A DNA stretch of 64,000 nucleotides from DASRAU01 sp035638075 (GTDB taxonomy: Bacteria; Acidobacteriota; Polarisedimenticolia; Gp22-AA2). Location of the stretch: positions 1 to 64,000 of the forward strand of contig DASRAU010000036.1 in the NCBI GenBank assembly GCA_035638075.1. Reading direction: 5' to 3'. Below, one piece after another: positions 40,532 through 48,103 of this stretch. The notes under the pieces were generated by a model. It was not told the origin of the DNA. It was given only the letters and a program-made list of their open reading frames with translations, and did not search any database. The position numbers and the translations under genes were made by a program. The stretch's first letter is position 1, and each line of letters starts with the position of its first letter.

Positions 40532-42777
40532 CGCCGGGAGCGCCGCGCGCCGGAGTGCGGCGAGGGCGGTGCGGCGCTTTGGGCTTCCTGCACGGACCGC
40601 GTCGCCAGGTACGCGTCGATCCGCGCCTCGATGTCGCCGGGGAAGCGGGGAGGCGGCCCCGCGATCCCGTCGTGGTAGATGCGCTGCATGATCTCCCGGA
40701 ACACCGGGAGGGCGGCGCGCGCCCCGGTCTCCTTCTCGCCGAGCGTGCGGTCGTCGTCGAACCCGATGCGGACGGCCACCGTGATCCCCTGCGGTCCGTA
40801 GGTGGACCCGACGAACAGCGCGTCGCGGAAGCGGCTCGTCGTTCCTGTCTTGCCCATCACGGCGATCGGGAAGTCGGGGCTGTCGAGAGCGTGGGCCGTC
40901 CCGTCCGGCAGTCGGACCACGCCGCGCAACCCTTCCTGGATCAGGCTCAGCTCGGCGGCGCTCGGTCCGCCGGAGACCGACTCCGGCGCCGCGCCGGGCG
41001 CCGCGTAGAGCACCACCTCGCCGGAAGCGTCGGTCACCCGGGCGATGACGTGCGGCTCCGCCGGAAGGCCCGAAGCCATGGCGCGATAGGCGTTCGCCAG
41101 CTCCAGGAGCCGCACCTCCGAGGCCCCCAGCGCCGTGCTGATGTAGGGGTGCAGCGGCGAACGGATGCCCAGGCCCCGGGCGGTCCGGTTCACTTCGGAG
41201 ATGCCCACCTCGCGGGCGAGCCACACCGCCACCGCGTTGCGGGACTCGGCGAGCGCCTGGCGCACCGGGATCGGACCCTTGAACCGGTGATCGTAGTTGG
41301 CGATCCACTTCACCGCGCCGTCCCCGCCCAGGGGAACGCTGATGGGCGCGTCGGGCACGGTCGTGTCGAGGTCCAGCCCGCGATGGAACGCGGCCAGATA
41401 GACCATCGGCTTCCATGCGGAGCCCGGTTGCCGGAGCGAGCCGGTGACACGGTTGAAGTCGGAGTACAGGTTGGAGCGGTCCTTGAACACCCGGCGGCCG
41501 CCGATCTCCGCCACGATCGCCGCGTCCGCGTTGCGCAGCACCACCACCGATCCCTGGATGAGTCCCTTCGATCGGCGATGTCTCTTCTCGTAGCTGTCCA
41601 GGCCGCGCTCCAGCGCCTGGTTGACGATGGCCTGGGCCCGGCCGTCCACCGTCGCGTGGACCGAGATTCGTCCCTGCAGCAGGTCCTCGACCGTGAAGCG
41701 GGCGCCGCCGCGAAGCGCCAGCTCGGCGAGCACGCTGGCGATGGCACCGGGCGCCTCGGTCTTGACCAGGCTGCGCTCCGACAGGCGAATCGGTTCGACC
41801 TTGAATCGCCGCGCCTGGGATTCGGAGAGGAAACCAGCGCGTGCCATGAGGCCGAGGATCGCGTTGCGGCGGAGAAGGGGCCGCGCCGCTCCGGGCGCCG
41901 GAGCGTATTCCCGGGGGGACTTGCCGATCCCCGCCAGGAGCGCCGCCTCCGCCGCGTCGTCCGGGGTGTAGCGCGACAGGGGCTTGCCGAAGTAGTACTC
42001 GGACGCGGCGGCGAAGCCGTAGCGGCCGTTCCCCAGGTAGATGAAGCTGGCGTACCGGGCGAAGATCTCGCGCTTGGCCCGTTCCCTGGAGCCGTAGCGC
42101 CGGCGCATTTCCTCCTCGATCCACAGGGACAGGCGGATCTCCTCCGTTTTCCGGAGGAGCTTGTTCGTGGCCCGAGCCCCCAGGATCGCCGCGAGGGTGC
42201 GCGGCGTCAGCCCCTCCTCGATGAGGAGATCGCTGTTCTCGCGGACCGTCAGGTCCTGGAGGAAGTAAGTGCGGACGAGCTGCTGCGTGAGGGTCGATCC
42301 GCCTTGCGGAAAGCGCGGCCTGAATCCGTCTCCCCTCCACCACCCCGCCAGCGAATGCGCCGCGGATTTCTCGACGACGCGCGGCAGCGCGCGGTATTCC
42401 ACGCCGGAGTGGGTGAGAAAATTCCTGTCCTCGGCCGCGAGGATCGCCTCGCGCAGGACGACCGGCACCTCGTCGTAGGAGACGATCCGGCGGTACTCCC
42501 GCGCCAGCTGGATGAGAACCTTGCCGTGGCTGTCGTAGATCTCGCCGGTGGTCGGTGGCTCGAACCGGAGAAACGGCTCGAGGTCGGGGAGACCCTGCCG
42601 ATCGAAGTAGACGTGGTGCACGAATCCCGCCGCCAGCAGCAGAGTCAGAGCCGAGGACGCGGCCAGGAGGAAGAGGGCGCGGTGCATCCAGGCGGGGCGC
42701 GGGCGGGTGGCCCGCGCCCCGTCGAGGGCGGGCGGGTTCGGGAGCGGCAGCGATCCGGTCCGGGGAGGGGGCAGCAT
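40528..42777 (-). CDS. Class A penicillin-binding protein (PBP1B-like)
   Basis: A 749-aa bifunctional peptidoglycan synthase. A short cytoplasmic tail precedes one membrane helix (ALFLLAASSALTLLLAAGF). The GT51 domain has the catalytic Glu in AAEDRNFLTHSGVEYRA and FPQGGSTLTQQLVRTYFL. The transpeptidase domain has the SxxK motif in RQPGSAWKPM, SRN as the SxN motif, and GKTGTTSRFRD as KTGT. The UB2H-like region FLRFEPPTTGEIYDSHGKVL fits PBP1B-type proteins. The C-terminal tail is Pro/Ser-rich. It overlaps the end of the converging kinase gene by 4 nt and follows the OmpA gene by 27 nt, with which it is probably co-transcribed. Confidence 0.95.
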   Translation of the reverse strand: MLPPPRTGSLPLPNPPALDGARATRPRPAWMHRALFLLAASSALTLLLAAGFVHHVYFDRQGLPDLEPFLRFEPPTTGEIYDSHGKVLIQLAREYRRIVSYDEVPVVLREAILAAEDRNFLTHSGVEYRALPRVVEKSAAHSLAGWWRGDGFRPRFPQGGSTLTQQLVRTYFLQDLTVRENSDLLIEEGLTPRTLAAILGARATNKLLRKTEEIRLSLWIEEEMRRRYGSRERAKREIFARYASFIYLGNGRYGFAAASEYYFGKPLSRYTPDDAAEAALLAGIGKSPREYAPAPGAARPLLRRNAILGLMARAGFLSESQARRFKVEPIRLSERSLVKTEAPGAIASVLAELALRGGARFTVEDLLQGRISVHATVDGRAQAIVNQALERGLDSYEKRHRRSKGLIQGSVVVLRNADAAIVAEIGGRRVFKDRSNLYSDFNRVTGSLRQPGSAWKPMVYLAAFHRGLDLDTTVPDAPISVPLGGDGAVKWIANYDHRFKGPIPVRQALAESRNAVAVWLAREVGISEVNRTARGLGIRSPLHPYISTALGASEVRLLELANAYRAMASGLPAEPHVIARVTDASGEVVLYAAPGAAPESVSGGPSAAELSLIQEGLRGVVRLPDGTAHALDSPDFPIAVMGKTGTTSRFRDALFVGSTYGPQGITVAVRIGFDDDRTLGEKETGARAALPVFREIMQRIYHDGIAGPPPRFPGDIEARIDAYLATRSVQEAQSAAPPSPHSGARRSRR

Positions 42778-42804
42778 CGGCGCCGCGCAGCCGAGGGCGG
42801 GTCT

Positions 42805-43587
42805 TCAGTCGATCCGGATGAAGACGACGCGCCGGTTGGTCGCGCGCCCGGAGGCCGTGGTGTTGTCGGCGATCGGATTGGTCTCGCCGAAGCCGTTCTG
42901 CCGCAGGCGCGACGAGGCCACCCCCTGGTCGACGAGGTATTCGCACACCGCCGCCGAACGCGCCCGCGAGAGAGCCAGGTTGGAGGCGCTGGTGTTCCTC
43001 GAGTCGGCGTATCCATTGACCTCGACCCGGGTGTCGGGCGACGAGATCAGCGACCCGGCGACGCGGTCCAGGACCACCCGGGCGTCGGGGGTCAGATGCG
43101 CCGTGCCGGTGTCGAACGTCACCCCTTCGAGATTCACGCTCCTTCTCCCGTCGAACAGGGAGTCGCGACGGGCCACCTCCTGGCAGCCATGCGCGTCCAC
43201 CCGGGTTTCCGACCGTGTGTCCGGGCACCAGTCCAGGTCGTCGACCACCCTGTCCCCGTCACGGTCGTTCGTCCCGGCATGGCTCGAGAGCTGGGCCAGC
43301 GTCTCGTAGTTGACCGAACCGGTGGGGACCAGCCGGTGATGGGACTGGAAGCTCCGGAGCGCCGCCTGCGTCGTCGCGTCGTTCTCCCCCGCCTGGTATT
43401 CGTCCGGCGCCAGGTAGCCCGCGCGCTCGAGGATGGCCTGGACCTCCGAGATTTCCTGGGAGGAGCAGTCGGCCCGGACCTGGCCCGCTCCGGAGTTGGC
43501 GGAGGCGGTGGTGGCGGAGAGCGCGATCCCCATGAGGCTCAGCCCCAGGGCGATCGTCAAACCACGGCTTGTCAGTGTGGTCATCAT
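42805..43587 (-). CDS. OmpA-family protein with peptidoglycan-binding and TSP3-type regions
   Basis: A 260-aa envelope protein. The signal peptide spans about residues 1-30 (LTIALGLSLMGIALSATTASA). A peptidoglycan-binding_1-like region follows (EVQAILERAGYLAPDEYQAG, AALRSFQSHHRL). Next is a thrombospondin-3-like calcium motif (DRDGDRVVDDLDWCPDT) and an OmpA C-terminal domain (VNLEGVTFDTGTAHLTPDAR, VEVNGYADSRNTSASNLALSRARSAAVCEYL, NRRVVFIRI). It should tether the outer membrane to peptidoglycan. ATG 43587 and 43584 are adjacent alternatives. Having two distinct peptidoglycan-binding modules in one protein is less common. Confidence 0.88.
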   Translation of the reverse strand: MMTTLTSRGLTIALGLSLMGIALSATTASANSGAGQVRADCSSQEISEVQAILERAGYLAPDEYQAGENDATTQAALRSFQSHHRLVPTGSVNYETLAQLSSHAGTNDRDGDRVVDDLDWCPDTRSETRVDAHGCQEVARRDSLFDGRRSVNLEGVTFDTGTAHLTPDARVVLDRVAGSLISSPDTRVEVNGYADSRNTSASNLALSRARSAAVCEYLVDQGVASSRLRQNGFGETNPIADNTTASGRATNRRVVFIRID

Positions 43588-43806
43588 GCTGTCTCGGTTT
43601 CTCCGGAGCTCTGCAGGAATGCAACCCTGGCACCTCGGGCGGGACCCGGCTCGGGGAAGGGGCCCGCCCTCGGCGATCCCCGGACGGGGGCGCGCCACCA
43701 CGATTGCGATCGAGACGTTCGCACAGGACGCGGCGGGGAGATATCCGGCGGCCGCTGAATCTCGGGGTGAGGATCCCTGAGAGGCGCGAGGCTTGCGACG
43801 AGAGAA

Positions 43807-43835
43807 GGCCCCGCGCTGGTGGCCAGCGCGGGGCC
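43807..43835 (-). terminator. Strong GC-rich terminator hairpin
   Basis: A perfect 13-bp stem (GGCCCCGCGCTGG paired with its complement, 3-nt loop) lies 65 nt beyond the stop of the 135-aa secreted protein gene. On the minus strand it is followed by TTCTCTC, a short T-rich tract. It sits in the 312-nt gap 43588-43899, which also contains the upstream region of the OmpA gene. I found no other gene there. Confidence 0.65.
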
Positions 43836-43899
43836 CTGGGGGTGGGAACCTGGTGGGGCGGAGTGGTGGGTACGAACCGGGACCGTGGGGTCCCGGGGG

Positions 43900-44307
43900 T
43901 CAGTCGAGCTTGTTGCCCTTGAATGTGTAGGTCAGGACGGCGCCATCTTTCTTGGTCATGATCATCTTGCCTTCGATGTTGTGCTCGTGAATGGTCCCCG
44001 TCCAGACCGCCTGTCCCATGGACGTGCTGAACTGATCGGACTTGAAGGTCCAGTCCTTGTCCCCGGATTTCGCGAGATCGTAGGGCGCCGACGCGAATCC
44101 GACCTTCTGGCCTTCGTTCATGGACACCATCCCGTCCGCGAAGGTCAGGACCTCCTTGTAGGCCTTTTCGCCCTTTTGCTTCGCCATGGAGTCCGGCTCG
44201 ACATCCAACTTCCAGCTCGTGCCATCGAGCGCCGCGACCTTCTCGCTGGCGAACGCCCCCAGACCGAACATCAATACCAGTGCCGCCACCCACGCGAACT
44301 GTTTCAT
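43900..44307 (-). CDS. Small secreted protein of unknown function
   Basis: A 135-aa exported protein with a signal peptide MKQFAWVAALVLMFGLGAFA followed by SEKVAALDGTSWKLDVEPDS. The mature part is a compact beta-rich domain of about 110 residues (VLTFADGMVSMNE, DWTFKSDQFSTSMGQAVWTG, IIHEHNIEGKMIM-like strand order, VLTYTFKGNKLD) reminiscent of lipocalin-like stress proteins. No family is confidently recognised. ATG 44307 has GGGAGGG four bases upstream. It follows a 27-aa peptide gene by 28 nt and ends before a strong terminator, so these two form a small unit. Confidence 0.75.
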   Translation of the reverse strand: MKQFAWVAALVLMFGLGAFASEKVAALDGTSWKLDVEPDSMAKQKGEKAYKEVLTFADGMVSMNEGQKVGFASAPYDLAKSGDKDWTFKSDQFSTSMGQAVWTGTIHEHNIEGKMIMTKKDGAVLTYTFKGNKLD

Positions 44308-44335
44308 TTCGCCCTCCCTCATGAATGTCGACCGG

Positions 44336-44419
44336 TTAGGCCCGGCCACGCCAATACAATCCGCCGCCGCCCAGGAGCATCACGATCAAGACAACCATCA
44401 GGATTGTCGTCAGGTTCAT
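44336..44419 (-). CDS. 27-residue single-helix membrane peptide (DUF3309-like)
   Basis: The peptide reads MNLTTILMVVLIVMLLGGGG then LYWRGRA and a TAA stop. GAGGAGG lies about 10 bases upstream of the ATG, which is a strong ribosome site for such a short frame. The hydrophobic helix followed by a glycine run resembles the start of DUF3309 proteins, though it is shorter than typical. It is placed between two hairpin-bounded stress-type genes. Expression is not proven. Confidence 0.55.
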   Translation of the reverse strand: MNLTTILMVVLIVMLLGGGGLYWRGRA

Positions 44420-44572
44420 GGTCTTTTTTCCTCCTCACCCGGAGACGATTCCCCGGATTCCCTCGGTGACGGGGACCATGCTCGGCGATCGGCAACCCCA
44501 GCCACAATCGGAGACTCTCTGAATCTGCGGTCGGGCGCGCCCTGAAAAGGGAGGCGAGGGAAGCGTGCCCGA

Positions 44573-44610
44573 GAGCGCTGTCGATCCGGTGCTCGGGATC
44601 GACAGCGCTC
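44573..44610 (-). terminator. Perfect 15-bp hairpin after the PRC-barrel gene
   Basis: An exact inverted repeat (GAGCGCTGTCGATCC, 8-nt loop, complement) begins 14 nt beyond the PRC-barrel stop at 44624. There is only a weak pyrimidine tract afterwards. The length and perfection make a transcription terminator or 3'-end stabiliser likely. The rest of the 204-nt gap 44420-44623 should contain the promoter of the downstream peptide, but none is clear. Confidence 0.6.
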
Positions 44611-44623
44611 CCCGGACCAGTGC

Positions 44624-45004
44624 TCAATTGTTCCAGGCAGTCCGGTACCCGTAGTAACTGTGCACGCTCTCTCCCCATGAGCGGTCCGCGAAGTTCGGCG
44701 CCTTCTCGGGGTCGAAGCCGGGAGCGTTCTTGAGCTTCTCCTTGTTCACGCCGAGGATGAGCTTGGACTCGGTGGCCGAGAACTCGAAGGCCTGCCAGGG
44801 AATGGCGAACAGCTTGTTCCCCATCCCCAGGAAGCCGCCGAAGGACAGGACGACATAGGCCACCGCCCCCAGCTCGGTGTCGATCACCAGCTCCTGAACC
44901 TTGCCGAGGTTTTCCTTGTCGCGATTGATCACCGCTTCTCCGATGATCTTCGAGGCCGAGACGACGGGGGACACTGCGGTGCTCTTCAGGCTCTTGTTCT
45001 GCAT
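44624..45004 (-). CDS. PRC-barrel domain protein
   Basis: A 126-aa protein with one PRC-barrel domain: VSASKIIGEAVINRDKENLG, KVQELVIDTELGAVAYVVLS, FGGFLGMGNKLFAIPWQAFE, then LILGVNKEKLKNAPGFD. The C-terminal tail (APNFADRSWGESVHSYYGYR) is the usual acidic/aromatic extension of stress-induced PRC proteins. AGGAG is eight bases before the ATG. There is no signal peptide. Function in this subgroup is unknown; general PRC domains bind RNA or proteins. It is bounded upstream by a dyad at 45028-45041 and downstream by a strong hairpin, so it is probably monocistronic. Confidence 0.88.
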   Translation of the reverse strand: MQNKSLKSTAVSPVVSASKIIGEAVINRDKENLGKVQELVIDTELGAVAYVVLSFGGFLGMGNKLFAIPWQAFEFSATESKLILGVNKEKLKNAPGFDPEKAPNFADRSWGESVHSYYGYRTAWNN

Positions 45005-45027
45005 GCGTTCTCCTTTTCTCCAATCAG

Positions 45028-45041
45028 GTGACGTGTGTCAC
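45028..45041. promoter_or_regulatory. GTGAC-GTGT-GTCAC dyad before the PRC-barrel gene
   Basis: A perfect 5-bp inverted repeat with a 4-nt spacer lies 23 nt upstream of the PRC-barrel ATG, in the divergent gap 45005-45244 shared with the methyltransferase. Its position would suit an operator overlapping the 5' untranslated region. No clear -10 or -35 was found in the gap. Confidence 0.3.
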
Positions 45042-45244
45042 AGGGGCGCATTCGAGCACGCTTCGATCGGTCGTGCGCGTCGGGGCGTCCCTGAAACGGC
45101 GCGGGTCGCCGCCTTCAGGGGGGCCCTGAGTCCGAATTAGGGCGCGGCCGGATTGTGGCGGGCGGCGGCGCGGTCCCAGACTCCTGTCCTGGGATCGCCG
45201 CCAGCATCGCCACCAGCATCCAGGAAGCGCAGGGGGGATCGGAC

Positions 45245-46093
45245 ATGACCACCTCGACCGCAACGCACGTCACCAAGACCCGGGAACGGCGCTGGAGCGA
45301 GGAGGCCGCCTTCTTCGATCGCGCCGCGCGGCGGATCGAAGAGACCCACCTTCCGATCGATCCGCTGGCGCTGCAGCGCTACACGCGGCCGGTTCTGAGG
45401 AAGCGCTTCAACAAGGAGTATCGGTTCAGGATCCTCGGCTCTCTCGAGGGGAAGACGCTGCTCGACGTGGGCTGTGGGGACGGGCAGAACTCCGTGATGC
45501 TGGCGCGGATGGGGGCGCGCGTCACGGGGATCGACGTGTCCCCGGGCGCGATCGAGGTGGCGCGGCGGCGGGCTGAGGTGAACGGCGTCGCGGACCGGGT
45601 CCGCTTCCTGTGCTCCCCGGTCGAGCAGGCGGCCCTGCACGACGGGGAATTCGACATCGTCTGGGGCGAGGGGATCCTGCATCACGTGCTCGACGACCTG
45701 GATCGGGTCCTGAGCCGGCTGGCGCGGTGCGCCAGGCCCGAGGGCGTGCTCATCTTCTCCGAACCGATCAACCTGAGCCCGGCGCTCCGGAGCCTCCGGC
45801 GCATGATCCCGATCCGGACCGAGGCGACTCCGGGAGAGCGGCCGATGGTCGGGGCGGAGCTGGACCTCGTCCGCCGTTACGTCCCGGACCTCGTGATGCG
45901 CCCTTATTCCGTCCTGGGCCGGCTCGATCGGCTCATCCTGGTGCGATTCAACTACGAGCGATCCCCTGTCGTGCGGCGGGCCATCGTGAATGCCATGGCG
46001 ATCTTCGACTGGCTCATCACGTCCCTCCCCGGCTGCGAGCGTCTGGCGAGCACCTGTGTTTTGCACGGGCGCCCCGCTCCGAGCGCCTCGTGA
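45245..46093 (+). CDS. Class I SAM-dependent methyltransferase
   Basis: A 282-aa methyltransferase. SAM-binding motif I is LLDVGCGDGQNS (72-83), followed by GARVTGIDVSPGAIEVARRRA (motif II), FDIVWGEGILHHV (post-motif) and ARPEGVLIFSEPINL. It is of the UbiE/Methyltransf_11/25 type and has no signal. ATG 45245 follows an AGGGGGG sequence. The substrate is unknown. The next gene, a beta-helix protein, overlaps by GTGA, so methylation of a glycan or precursor handled by that protein is possible but speculative. Confidence 0.9.
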   Translation: MTTSTATHVTKTRERRWSEEAAFFDRAARRIEETHLPIDPLALQRYTRPVLRKRFNKEYRFRILGSLEGKTLLDVGCGDGQNSVMLARMGARVTGIDVSPGAIEVARRRAEVNGVADRVRFLCSPVEQAALHDGEFDIVWGEGILHHVLDDLDRVLSRLARCARPEGVLIFSEPINLSPALRSLRRMIPIRTEATPGERPMVGAELDLVRRYVPDLVMRPYSVLGRLDRLILVRFNYERSPVVRRAIVNAMAIFDWLITSLPGCERLASTCVLHGRPAPSAS

Positions 46094-47691
46094 CCAGGCG
46101 TGGGGGGCCGTTCCTCGCCGTGGTCGCGGCCGCCGTGCTCGCCCAGGCCGCGGCGGCTCGGACGGCGTGGTGCGGCGAGCCTGCACCTCCGGCCCTGCCG
46201 CGATCCTTCGTGGACGTCGCGGCGCCCCCCGTCACCGGCGTCATTCATCGGGCGCACAACGGCGACGAGCTGCGCCGGATCCTGGACGAGGCGCGCCCCG
46301 GCGACGCCATCGTCCTCGACGCCGGGGCCGCCTTCGCCGGGCCCTTCACGCTCCCCAGGAAGACGGGCAGCGGATGGATCACGATCCGGACGAGCGCCGA
46401 GGACAGGCTCCCGGCGCCCGGGAATCGCGTCGATCCCTCGCATGCGCCCCTCATGCCCCGGCTCGAATCGGCCGGCGAGTCGGTGATCACCGCGGAGCCC
46501 GGCGCTCACCACTATCGCCTCGTCGGCCTGGAGATCCGCCCGAAGGCGGGAGCGTTCCTCTACAACCTGGTCGCGCTCGGGACGTCCGAGCCGTCGCTTC
46601 AAGAGCTGCCCCACCACATCGTCGTCGACCGCTGCTACCTGCACGGCGACCCCAGGCGTGGCACCCGGCGCGGCATCGCTCTCAATGGCCGGGACATCGC
46701 GATCGTCGACTCCACCCTCGCGGACTTCAAGGAGGCCGGCTCCGACTCCCAGGCGATCGCCGGCTGGAACGGCTCGGGCCCGTTCAAGATCGTCAACAAC
46801 ACCCTGGAAGCGGCGGGTGAGAATCTCCTCTTCGGAGGAGCGGACCCGGTCATCCGGGATCTCGTTCCGTCCGACATCGAGATCCGGCGCAATCTCCTGC
46901 GCAAGCCGCTGTCCTGGAAGCAGGGGGATGCCGCCTACGAAGGGACGGCCTGGACCGTCAAGAACCTCTTCGAGCTGAAGAACGCCCGCCGCGTCCTCGT
47001 CGATGCGAATGTCTTCGAGAACAACTGGGCCCAGGCGCAGTCCGGGTTCGCCATCCTGTTCACCGTCCGGAACCAGGACGGCGCGTCCCCCTGGTCCGCG
47101 GTCGAGGACGTGACGTTCACGAACAACATCGTGCGGCACACCGGGTCGGGGATCAATGTCCTGGGAACGGACGATGCCGCGCCCAGCGGCCCCACGCGAC
47201 GCCTCGCCATCCGCAACAACCTCTTCGACGACGTGGACGGCTCGCGCTGGGGAGGAGGAGGCCGGATGCTCCAGCTCCTGAACGGGGTGGCGGACCTGGC
47301 GTTCGAGCACAACACCTGCCTGCACACCGGGAACACCGTCACGGCGGACGGGGCGGCCCACACGGGGTTTTCGTTCCGCGACAACATCGTCCTGAACAAC
47401 GAGTACGGCGTGACCGGCGCGGGGAAGGCCTCGGGCCGCAGCACCCTCGCCGCGTTCTTCCCGGGCGCGCGGTTCGACGGGAACGTCATCGTGGGCGGCA
47501 GCGCTTCGGCCTATCCCCCCGGCAACTTCTTCCCGAAATCCGTCGATCAGGTCGGGTTCACGGACCGCAGGCGCGGGGACTACCGTCTCGCGACCACGAG
47601 CCGCTATGCGCAGGCCGCGACCGATGGGAAGGACGCGGGGGTGGATTTCGCGGCGCTGTCCCGGGACGACGCTGCAATGGAGGATCGATGA
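46090..47691 (+). CDS. Secreted right-handed parallel beta-helix protein
   Basis: A 533-aa protein starting at a GTG that overlaps the methyltransferase stop. The signal peptide is FLAVVAAAVLAQAAAA. The body has repeating coil motifs of the pectate-lyase/NosD type: LVGLEIRPKAGAFLYN, IVVDRCYLHGD, IAIVDSTLADFKEAG, FKIVNNTLEAAGENLLFGG, IRRNLLRKP, VLVDANVFENNWAQAQSG, VTFTNNIVRHTGSGINV, LAIRNNLFDDVDG, LAFEHNTCLHTGN. Similar proteins bind or cleave acidic polysaccharides. No catalytic triad can be assigned by eye. The C-terminus (SVDQVGFTDRRRGDYRLA) is the usual cap sequence for this group. Confidence 0.85.
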   Translation: MTRRGGPFLAVVAAAVLAQAAAARTAWCGEPAPPALPRSFVDVAAPPVTGVIHRAHNGDELRRILDEARPGDAIVLDAGAAFAGPFTLPRKTGSGWITIRTSAEDRLPAPGNRVDPSHAPLMPRLESAGESVITAEPGAHHYRLVGLEIRPKAGAFLYNLVALGTSEPSLQELPHHIVVDRCYLHGDPRRGTRRGIALNGRDIAIVDSTLADFKEAGSDSQAIAGWNGSGPFKIVNNTLEAAGENLLFGGADPVIRDLVPSDIEIRRNLLRKPLSWKQGDAAYEGTAWTVKNLFELKNARRVLVDANVFENNWAQAQSGFAILFTVRNQDGASPWSAVEDVTFTNNIVRHTGSGINVLGTDDAAPSGPTRRLAIRNNLFDDVDGSRWGGGGRMLQLLNGVADLAFEHNTCLHTGNTVTADGAAHTGFSFRDNIVLNNEYGVTGAGKASGRSTLAAFFPGARFDGNVIVGGSASAYPPGNFFPKSVDQVGFTDRRRGDYRLATTSRYAQAATDGKDAGVDFAALSRDDAAMEDR

Positions 47692-48098
47692 AGACGATCG
47701 TGGGCGTGTGGATCGACCATCGCAAGGCCGTGATGACGAGGATCTCGGACCAGGGGGAGGAATCGAAGGTCATCGAATCGAACGTCGAGAAGCATGCGGG
47801 TCGGATCGCCGGCGTCCGCTCGACCACCCCTTACGAAGCGCAGAAGGTCCAGGCGGATGACCGCCGCCAGCGGGAATTCACGGTTCATCTCCAGCGCTAC
47901 TACGACGAAGTCATCGCGGCCTTCGGGGACGCCGAAGCGATCCTGGTTTTCGGTCCGGGCGAGGCGAAGGGGGAGCTGCAGAGTCGTCTCGAGCAGGGCC
48001 GCCTGAGAGGACGCATCGTGGCGGTGGAAACGGCCGACAAGATGACCGACCGCCAGATCGCGGCGAAGGTGCGGGAGCACTCCCGCGCGCCGGGATAG
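47688..48098 (+). CDS. Small protein with release-factor-like (baeRF/eRF1-type) features
   Basis: A 136-aa protein starting MKTIVGVWIDHRKAVMTRIS, a sequence seen in a group of short bacterial proteins sometimes linked to eRF1/Pelota-like domains. Other segments are YYDEVIAAFGDAEAILVFGPGEAKGELQSRL and a C-terminal ADKMTDRQIAAKVREH. The FGPGEAK loop and the final helix are the best-conserved parts. It is coupled to the beta-helix gene by ATGA. The function is unknown. These proteins often sit near stress genes, and a ribosome-related role is only inference. Confidence 0.65.
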   Translation: MKTIVGVWIDHRKAVMTRISDQGEESKVIESNVEKHAGRIAGVRSTTPYEAQKVQADDRRQREFTVHLQRYYDEVIAAFGDAEAILVFGPGEAKGELQSRLEQGRLRGRIVAVETADKMTDRQIAAKVREHSRAPG

Positions 48099-48103
48099 TC
48101 GCT

